The translations under genes and the position numbers were made by a program. DNA of 64,000 nucleotides from the NCBI RefSeq assembly GCF_009765275.1, contig NZ_VOPH01000003.1, positions 124,001 to 188,000 of the forward strand. The letters run 5' to 3'. Below the pieces are notes generated by a model, which was not told where the DNA came from, made no database searches, and worked only from the letters and a program-made list of their open reading frames with translations. The stretch is from Chachezhania sediminis (GTDB lineage Bacteria > Pseudomonadota > Alphaproteobacteria > Rhodobacterales > Rhodobacteraceae). Each line of letters begins with the position of its first letter. Position 1 is the first letter of the stretch. Of the stretch, positions 58,116 through 64,000 are shown piece after piece.

Positions 58116-58967
58116 ATGCGAAACATTCCTTCAGACGCGGCGGAACGGCGGGCACGGCCTGCTGTCGTGGCCTATCCGACCCATAGCCTGCCGCAGCCGG
58201 ACCTGGCGTTGATCGGCCGGGCGCGGCAGGCGGCGGTGCTGACAGATACGGTGATCGTCCCTGCGCGCGATGCGGTGACCTTCCATGTGCCGCAGGGCGG
58301 TTTTTTCCGCATTACTTCGGTCGGGGGACCGCAGGTGGGCGACCTGAACCTTTGGCATGCCGAGGATCTGTCGGAAAGGTTCTATTCCGGCAAGACCCGC
58401 GCGTTGCACGGCACGCATCTGAACGTGGGCGACCGGATGTGGTCGGCTTTCCCTTATCTTCGGCCGATGGCGACGGTGTTCGAGGATACGCTGGACTGGT
58501 ACGGCACGGATGCCGACGGCGGCCGCGTCCACGACGTGATCGGCACGCGCTGCGATCCCTACACGGGGCAGCTCTTGTCCGGCACATCCTATCACCACTG
58601 CTGCCATTCGAACCTGACGCGTGCACTGGCGGAACATCTGGATGCGCCGGTGGGACAGGCCGAACCCCATGTGCATGACGTGCTGAACGTCTTCATGTGC
58701 ACGGGATTTACCCGGGACGAGGGGCTTTATTTCATGAAGGCCAGCCCGGTGCGCCCCGGCGACTACCTGGAATTCTTTGCCGAGATCCCGCTGCTGGGTG
58801 CACTCAGCGCCTGTCCCGGCGGCGACTGCAGCCAGGAACATTCGTCCGATACGGCGGCCTGCTATCCGCTGCAAGTGGACATCTTCGCGACGCCCGCATC
58901 GGCGCTGGACGGCTGGACGCCGGCCGAACCGAATACCTATGACCGAAGCCACGGGGCAGGGGGCTAG
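58116..58967 (+). CDS. DUF1989 (urea carboxylase-associated) family protein
   Basis: A 283-residue cupin-like protein. The sequence QVGDLNLWHAEDLSERFYSGKTRALHGTHLNVGDRMWS, then DVIGTRCDPYT and HVHDVLNVFMCTGF, is typical of proteins annotated urea-carboxylase-associated or aminomethyltransferase-like DUF1989. Related members sit near urea/allophanate or nucleobase genes. Conserved His and Cys residues suggest metal binding. The exact reaction is unknown. Confidence 0.82.
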   Translation: MRNIPSDAAERRARPAVVAYPTHSLPQPDLALIGRARQAAVLTDTVIVPARDAVTFHVPQGGFFRITSVGGPQVGDLNLWHAEDLSERFYSGKTRALHGTHLNVGDRMWSAFPYLRPMATVFEDTLDWYGTDADGGRVHDVIGTRCDPYTGQLLSGTSYHHCCHSNLTRALAEHLDAPVGQAEPHVHDVLNVFMCTGFTRDEGLYFMKASPVRPGDYLEFFAEIPLLGALSACPGGDCSQEHSSDTAACYPLQVDIFATPASALDGWTPAEPNTYDRSHGAGG

Positions 58968-58977
58968 GGTCAGGACC

Positions 58978-59685
58978 CTAGGACGGGAAGGCGGCTTTCA
59001 GCGCGATCTCGACCATTTGCGAAAAGCTGCGTTCGCGGTCCTCGGCCGGCAGGGCCTCGTGCGTCAGCAGGTGATCGGAAACGGTCAGTACCGACATTGC
59101 CCGACGGCCATGGCGCGCGGCCAGCGTGTAAAGCTCGGCCGTTTCCATTTCTACGGCAAGAACACCGTGCCGGGTCATCTGGTCGTTCAGGTCTGGCCGT
59201 TCGTCATAGAAGGTGTCGGATGAGTAGACGCCGCCGACATGCACGGGGCATCCGCAGCCTTCCGCGGCTTTCGCCGCTGCCAGCAACAGATCCCAGTTTG
59301 CGCTGGGTGCGAAAGTCGTTTCGCGGAAGATGCTTTGCGACGGGGATCCGATCGTGCTGGCAGTCATTGCAAGGATGATGTCCCTGACGCCCACATGTTC
59401 CTGCATCGCGCCGCAGGAGCCGATGCGGATCAGGGTCTGTGCACCATAGTCCCGGATAAGTTCGTTCACGTAGATCGACAGCGACGGCATACCCATTCCG
59501 CTGCCATGGATTGTGACGGGGTGCCCGTTCCAGGTGCCGGTATAGCCCAGCATTCCGCGGGTTTCGTTCACCAGCCTTGCGTCGTCAAGAAAACGCTCGG
59601 CTGCCCACCTGGCACGGTAAGGATCGCCCGGCAGCAAGACGGTTTCGGCAATTGCGCCGGGTTCCGCGCTGATATGTATCGACAT
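58978..59685 (-). CDS. deoD: purine-nucleoside phosphorylase
   Basis: A 235-residue trimer-type enzyme cleaving purine nucleosides with phosphate. [24 protein letters not shown] at the N-terminus is the DeoD signature. [11 protein letters not shown] (phosphate binding) and [27 protein letters not shown] (nucleoside binding) follow. The start at 59685 is the conserved one. It is convergent with the DUF1989 gene, 10 bases between stops. Confidence 0.94.
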   Translation of the reverse strand: MSIHISAEPGAIAETVLLPGDPYRARWAAERFLDDARLVNETRGMLGYTGTWNGHPVTIHGSGMGMPSLSIYVNELIRDYGAQTLIRIGSCGAMQEHVGVRDIILAMTASTIGSPSQSIFRETTFAPSANWDLLLAAAKAAEGCGCPVHVGGVYSSDTFYDERPDLNDQMTRHGVLAVEMETAELYTLAARHGRRAMSVLTVSDHLLTHEALPAEDRERSFSQMVEIALKAAFPS

Positions 59686-59707
59686 TCCGGACGATCCTGT
59701 CCCGAAC

Positions 59708-60028
59708 TCAGATTTCGAGGTCGGTAATATCCGCCCCGCTCGCCAGAGCCTCATGTACCCAATGAGGCTTACGCCCGAGACCGGACCAAGTTTGTTCAGG
59801 GTTCGCCGGATTGCGATACTTGGGCAGCGCCTTTCCGCGCTTGCTGCCTGCTTCCTTCTTGGCCTCGGACAAGTCATCAAGCGAGAAACCGTACTCTGCC
59901 GCCGCTTGCTGCGCAGCTTTCAGGGCCTCCCGACGCTCTCTGTCCTCAGCTGCAACCAGAGCCTTCTCGACGTCCGATTTCAGCTTGGACAACTCCTTGC
60001 GCGACAGGGCCTGCAAGTCGATTTCCAT
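59708..60028 (-). CDS. H-NS family (HvrA-like) DNA-binding protein
   Basis: A 106-residue nucleoid-associated protein. The N-terminal half is a predicted oligomerising helix ([29 protein letters not shown]). The C-terminal [22 protein letters not shown] is the H-NS DNA-binding core. HvrA of Rhodobacter, a known member, activates photosynthesis genes in low light, but the role here is not known. It lies upstream of deoD on the same strand. Confidence 0.88.
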   Translation of the reverse strand: MEIDLQALSRKELSKLKSDVEKALVAAEDRERREALKAAQQAAAEYGFSLDDLSEAKKEAGSKRGKALPKYRNPANPEQTWSGLGRKPHWVHEALASGADITDLEI

Positions 60029-60048
60029 TTCGTTCTCCTATCAAGTGC

Positions 60049-60072
60049 AGTTGATGCGATTTCACATCAACT
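60049..60072. promoter_or_regulatory. inverted repeat upstream of the H-NS-like gene
   Basis: AGTTGATG (60049-60056) and CATCAACT (60065-60072), with an 8-base spacer, lie 21 bases before the start of the H-NS-like gene in an AT-richer stretch. It is a possible operator or RNA stem near the start. Confidence 0.45.
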
Positions 60073-60134
60073 CGTACCATACCGAGAACCCCGACGCGTT
60101 TCAGCATCATTTCCGTTAAAACAAGGAAAATCGC

Positions 60135-62102
60135 TTATTCGGCGGCAACTGCTCCCGGATCTGCAAGGGAAATGACATCTCGCATAATCACATTCAAGGA
60201 GAAATCTTTCGGCGTATAGATCTTTGCCACGCCCATTTCCTGAAGTTTCGGCTCGTCCTCGGCGGGAATAATGCCTCCGACGACAACCGGCACATGTCCA
60301 AGCCCCGCGGCTTTCATTCTGGAAATTACATCTTCCACCAATGGAATGTGGCTTCCTGACAAAATGCTAAGTCCAACGACATGGGCGCCGTCTTCCTGCG
60401 CAGCTGCCACGATTTCTTCAGGAGTCAGGCGAATTCCGGCGTAAGTAATGTCCATTCCGCAATCGCGGGCGCGGAATGCGATTTGTTCCGCACCGTTGGA
60501 ATGGCCGTCCAGACCGGGCTTGCCGACCAGGAATTTCAGCCGCCGGCCCAGCTTGTCGCTGACGGCGTCCACCTCGGCACGCAGGTCGTCCAGGCCTTCG
60601 GTCTTGTTCGAAACGGCGGCGGAAACGCCCGTGGGCGCGCGGTACGTGCCATAAAGCTTGCGCATTTCTTCAGCCCATTCGCCGGTTGTGACGCCGACTT
60701 TTGCAGCCTGGATAGACGGCGGCATGATGTTCGTGCCGTCCTGTGCGGCCTTCCGCAGCGCCGCGAGGGCGTCCGCGACGGCCGACTCGTCCCGCTGGGC
60801 GCGCCATTCTTGCAGGCGTGCGATCTGGTCTGCCTCGACCGCGGGGTTCACCGTCATGATCCCGCCATCCGCGCCCATAAGCGGCGAAGGCTCTGAATTT
60901 GTGAACTTGTTTACGCCGACGACAACGGTCTCGCCGGCCTCGATCCGGCCCAGGCGGTCGGCGTTGGAGTCGACCAGTCGTGCCTTCATGTATTCGATGG
61001 CGGAAATCGCACCGCCCATGCTGTCGATATTCGCAAGCTCGGCCCGGGCGCCGTCCTTCAGTGCCTCGACCTTGGCATCGACGACCGGGTTGCCGTCGAA
61101 GAGGTCGCCGTATTCCAGAAGGTCGGTTTCATAGGCCAGGATCTGTTGCATCCGCATCGACCACTGCTGGTCCCAGGGGCGCGGCAGGCCCAGCGCCTCG
61201 TTCCAGGCAGGCAGCTGCACGGCGCGGGCGCGGGCCTTCTTGGACAGGGTGACCGCCAACATCTCCAGCAGGATGCGGTAGACGTTGTTTTCCGGCTGCT
61301 GCTCTGTCAGGCCCAGCGAGTTCACCTGAACGCCATAGCGGAACCGCCGATACTTTGCATCGGTCACTCCATAGCGCTTTTCGCAGATTTCATCCCAAAG
61401 ATCGACGAAGGCGCGCATCTTGCACATCTCGGTCACGAAACGGATGCCTGCGTTCACGAAGAAAGAGATACGACCGACCAGTGCAGGGAAGTCTTCTTCT
61501 GCAACCCTGGGCTGCAGGGCGTCCAGGACCGCCTGAGCGGTGGCCAGGGCGAATGCCAGTTCCTGTTCCGGCGTCGCCCCGGCCTCTTGCAGGTGATAGG
61601 AACACACGTTCATCGGGTTCCATTTCGGGACACTGGTATAGCAGTATTCCGCAACATCCGCGATGAACCGCATCGAAGGCGCGGGCGGGAAGATATAGGT
61701 GCCGCGCGACAGATATTCCTTGATCAGGTCGTTCTGGACGGTGCCCTGAAGCTTGGTGATGTCGGCGCCCTGTTCCTCGGCCACGGCGATGTAGAGCGAC
61801 AGAAGCCAGGGCGCTGTCGCGTTGATGGTCATCGAGGTGTTCATCTGCTCCAGCGGGATATCGTCGAACAGGACCCGCATGTCGCCGATATGCGAAACCG
61901 GCACGCCAACCTTTCCGACCTCGCCGCGCGACAATTCATGGTCGCTGTCATAGCCGGTCTGGGTGGGTAGGTCGAAAGCGACCGAAAGACCGGTCTGCCC
62001 CTTTGCCAGGTTGCCGCGATAAAGCGCGTTCGATGCCTTGGCGGTCGAATGGCCGGCATAGGTCCGGATCAGCCACGGCTTGTCTTTCTGCTGTTCGGTC
62101 AT
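60135..62102 (-). CDS. ecm: ethylmalonyl-CoA mutase
   Basis: A 655-residue coenzyme-B12-dependent mutase that converts (2R)-ethylmalonyl-CoA to methylsuccinyl-CoA. It has a catalytic TIM barrel (about 1-500) and a C-terminal B12 domain with the DxHxxG motif D532-G-H534-SNG. Ecm is a single-chain enzyme; the absence of a mutase chaperone or second subunit and the divergent ccr gene match the known ccr-ecm pair rather than methylmalonyl-CoA mutase. Confidence 0.93.
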   Translation of the reverse strand: MTEQQKDKPWLIRTYAGHSTAKASNALYRGNLAKGQTGLSVAFDLPTQTGYDSDHELSRGEVGKVGVPVSHIGDMRVLFDDIPLEQMNTSMTINATAPWLLSLYIAVAEEQGADITKLQGTVQNDLIKEYLSRGTYIFPPAPSMRFIADVAEYCYTSVPKWNPMNVCSYHLQEAGATPEQELAFALATAQAVLDALQPRVAEEDFPALVGRISFFVNAGIRFVTEMCKMRAFVDLWDEICEKRYGVTDAKYRRFRYGVQVNSLGLTEQQPENNVYRILLEMLAVTLSKKARARAVQLPAWNEALGLPRPWDQQWSMRMQQILAYETDLLEYGDLFDGNPVVDAKVEALKDGARAELANIDSMGGAISAIEYMKARLVDSNADRLGRIEAGETVVVGVNKFTNSEPSPLMGADGGIMTVNPAVEADQIARLQEWRAQRDESAVADALAALRKAAQDGTNIMPPSIQAAKVGVTTGEWAEEMRKLYGTYRAPTGVSAAVSNKTEGLDDLRAEVDAVSDKLGRRLKFLVGKPGLDGHSNGAEQIAFRARDCGMDITYAGIRLTPEEIVAAAQEDGAHVVGLSILSGSHIPLVEDVISRMKAAGLGHVPVVVGGIIPAEDEPKLQEMGVAKIYTPKDFSLNVIMRDVISLADPGAVAAE

Positions 62103-62575
62103 CGGAGCACCTCCTGAATCGAGTGCGCAACTTTATTGCGTGTCCAGTGTGTAAATCGACATTTCATGGCGAAGTCAATTCGCTGCACCGCCGCATCGGA
62201 CGGACATTTCCACCAGTCTACACCGCTTTCCTGTACGTGATGCAGAATTTCATCGGTCCTTCTGCTGCGGTTGCACGGGTGGCGGGTTTCCCGAAGCGCC
62301 GCAAAGCGTGGCAACCGGGGCCATTTCGCCCGAACCCGGCGCGAAACCGCTTGTCCGCCGGCGTTCGAAGCAAGAGAACTCTCGACGGACGCGCGCGCTG
62401 AAGGCAGGGTGAAGTACCTCGACGCGCCTGTGTTCGGGGTGCGATCCGAAATCGGCCGGGTCATAAAGTTTCAAAATCGTCACAACCAGCATTGCATTGT
62501 TGCGCGGCCGCCGATATTCGAAAGGCCGAAACCGCGCGATTCTGCGACGCGGCAATGCGACTGCAGGAGACTTCC
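62103..62575. other. divergent ecm-ccr promoter region
   Basis: 473 bases without a gene between the divergent ecm and ccr starts. An inverted pair CGCAA-N5-TTGCG (62126-62140) lies close to the ecm start. TTGC words near 62493-62506 (TTGCATTGTTGCG) lie close to ccr. Known regulators of acyl-CoA metabolism in this group bind TTTGC/GCAAA-like sites, so these are candidates only. The AT-rich zones at both ends should hold the two promoters. Confidence 0.45.
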
Positions 62576-63862
62576 ATGGCTCTGGATACCGATACGGGCA
62601 TCGCCCCCTACGAAGCCCCCGAAAAGGACCTTTACGAGATCGGCGAAATGCCCCCGATGGGCTTTGTGCCGAAGCAGATGTACGCTTGGGCGATCCGCAA
62701 GGAACGCCACGGCGAGCCGGACACGGCGATGATGAAAGAGGTCGTCGATACCCCCGCGCTGGACAGCCACGACGTGCTGGTCCTCGTGATGGCGGCGGGC
62801 GTCAACTACAATGGCGTCTGGGCGGCTCTCGGTCAGCCGATCAGCCCCTTCGATGGGCACAAGGCCCCCTATCACATTGCCGGTTCCGATGCCGCGGGCA
62901 TCGTCTGGGCCGTGGGCGACAAGGTGAAGTCCTGGAAGGTCGGGGACGAGGTGGTCATCCACTGCAACCAGGACGACGGCGACGACGAGGAGTGCAACGG
63001 CGGCGACCCGATGTATTCGCCCTCGCAGCGGATCTGGGGCTATGAGACCCCCGACGGGTCCTTCGCACAGTTCACCCGCGTGCAGGCGCAGCAGCTCATG
63101 CCGCGGCCGAAGCACCTGACCTGGGAAGAAAGCGCCTGCTATACGCTGACGCTGGCCACTGCCTACCGGATGCTGTTCGGCCACCCGCCGCATGAACTGC
63201 GTCCCGGCATGAATGTCCTGGTCTGGGGCGCCTCGGGCGGTCTGGGGTCCTATGCGATCCAGTTGATCAACACCGCCGGTGCCAACGCCATCGGCGTGAT
63301 CTCGGACGAAGACAAGCGCGAATTCGTGATGGGCCTGGGCGCCAAGGGCGTCATCAACCGCAAGGACTTCAAGTGCTGGGGCCAGCTGCCCACGGTGAAC
63401 ACTCCGGAATATAAGGAATGGTTCAACGAGACCCGCAAGTTCGGCAAGGCGATCTGGGACATTACCGGCAAGGGCAATAATGTCGACATCGTCTTCGAAC
63501 ACCCGGGCGAGGCGACATTCCCGGTTTCGACCTTCGTCGTGAAAAAGGGCGGCATGGTCGTGATCTGTGCCGGGACGTCGGGTTTCAACTGCACCTTCGA
63601 CGTGCGCTATCTGTGGATGCACCAGAAGCGTGTCCAGGGGTCGCACTTCGCGCACCTGAAGCAGGCCGCGGCCGCCAACAAGCTGATGCTGGAGCGGCGC
63701 CTCGATCCCTGCATGTCCGAGGTCTTCACCTGGGAAGATCTGCCGCAGGCGCACATGAAGATGCTGAAGAACCAGCATAAGCCCGGCAACATGTCGGTGC
63801 TGATCCAGTCGCCGGTCACCGGCCTGCGCACCTTGGAAGAGGTTCTGGACGCCAAGCGTTAA
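62576..63862 (+). CDS. ccr: crotonyl-CoA carboxylase/reductase
   Basis: A 428-residue medium-chain-dehydrogenase-type enzyme that reductively carboxylates crotonyl-CoA to ethylmalonyl-CoA with NADPH, the entry reaction of the ethylmalonyl-CoA pathway. The nucleotide site WGASGGLGSYAIQLINTAGAN and the Ccr-specific KDLYEIGEMPPMGFVPKQMYAWAIRKERHGEP identify it, and length matches. The ATG at 62576 has CAGGAGA upstream. It is divergent from ecm. Confidence 0.95.
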   Translation: MALDTDTGIAPYEAPEKDLYEIGEMPPMGFVPKQMYAWAIRKERHGEPDTAMMKEVVDTPALDSHDVLVLVMAAGVNYNGVWAALGQPISPFDGHKAPYHIAGSDAAGIVWAVGDKVKSWKVGDEVVIHCNQDDGDDEECNGGDPMYSPSQRIWGYETPDGSFAQFTRVQAQQLMPRPKHLTWEESACYTLTLATAYRMLFGHPPHELRPGMNVLVWGASGGLGSYAIQLINTAGANAIGVISDEDKREFVMGLGAKGVINRKDFKCWGQLPTVNTPEYKEWFNETRKFGKAIWDITGKGNNVDIVFEHPGEATFPVSTFVVKKGGMVVICAGTSGFNCTFDVRYLWMHQKRVQGSHFAHLKQAAAANKLMLERRLDPCMSEVFTWEDLPQAHMKMLKNQHKPGNMSVLIQSPVTGLRTLEEVLDAKR

Positions 63863-64000
63863 GCCTGCGTTTGCAAAACACCTGCACATTGGACCCGCCC
63901 GCGAATCGTCTGCCGACGTCGCGGGCGGTGCCGTTTCCGGCGGGCCTTGTGGTTTCCGGCGGTTGCAAATCCGTCCCTCGCCATTTCTGGGGAGGGAAAA
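63863..64000. other. ccr downstream region with TTTGCAAA words
   Basis: 138 bases at the window edge without a gene. TTTGCAAA (63870-63877) lies directly after the ccr stop, and GTTGCAAA occurs at 63962-63969. These resemble the TTTGCAAA words bound by the RamB/PccR group of acyl-CoA regulators. A gene may start just beyond the window. Confidence 0.4.

Noticed and set aside
49306-62140. TTGCGCA words upstream of mcl2 and ecm as a shared ethylmalonyl-CoA site
   Set aside because: The 7-mer is too common in this GC-rich DNA (it also occurs before atpH) and spacing and orientation differ at each site.

Overview
The window is high-GC, densely coded DNA from an aerobic alphaproteobacterium, most likely a member of the Rhodobacteraceae (Roseobacter-type). 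The evidence is gene order and content: a periplasmic thiosulfate-oxidation (sox) cluster, an F1-only ATP synthase operon (atpHAGDC), and a single TCA-cycle/ethylmalonyl-CoA-pathway block (ccr, ecm, lpd, odhB-sucA, sucD, sucC, mdh, mcl2, mch, sdhCDAB) like the one known from Rhodobacter. No rRNA, tRNA, CRISPR array, insertion sequence, integrase or phage gene was recognised. Layout: 1-6983 holds soxXYZA, an intrinsic terminator and an ArsR-type palindrome, then soxBCD and a DUF302 gene. A 770-base gene-poor stretch with a large inverted repeat follows, then a Hint-domain gene. Positions 9096-20663 carry rpsD, hisC-tyrA, an extensin-like protein, DUF2125, ChaC, a MotA/ExbB-like plus MotB/OmpA-like pair with a very long coiled coil, and clpA. 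Positions 21085-32573 carry gloB, a methyltransferase, atpHAGDC, an H-type lectin, a zinc-ribbon membrane protein, ftsEX, plsC and a PPOX flavoprotein. From 32721 to 47512 everything is on the minus strand. Read in transcription order (right to left) it is mdh, sucC, a GT25 glycosyltransferase, a sulfotransferase-like protein, a lipoprotein, a possible small ORF, sucD, sucA, odhB, an HXXEE membrane protein, a phospholipase D-like protein and lpd. From 47644 to 57597 the plus strand carries a TauE/SafE permease, mcl2-nnrU-DUF1737-mch, a DUF1194 protein, a small ORF, and sdhCDAB with a small lipoprotein gene between sdhA and sdhB and its paralogue after sdhB; a minus-strand gene for a small exported protein (48757-49086) lies between the permease and mcl2. 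The window ends with a DUF1989 gene, deoD, an H-NS/HvrA-like gene, and divergent ecm and ccr. Function: the sox genes oxidise thiosulfate in the periplasm and feed electrons to respiration. The right half assimilates acetyl-CoA by the ethylmalonyl-CoA pathway and runs the second half of the TCA cycle; its electrons (via SDH and NADH) support the ATP synthase. Two regulatory signals stand out. One is an ATTCA-N6-(T/C)GAAT site in front of both soxX and soxB. The other is a paired TGTGATCACA palindrome with 21-bp centre spacing, found only upstream of sucC and sdhC, which suggests one regulator acts on two TCA operons. The most interesting undescribed items are that TCA operator, the small Cys-containing paralogues around sdhB, and the motor-like 14418-18155 pair.
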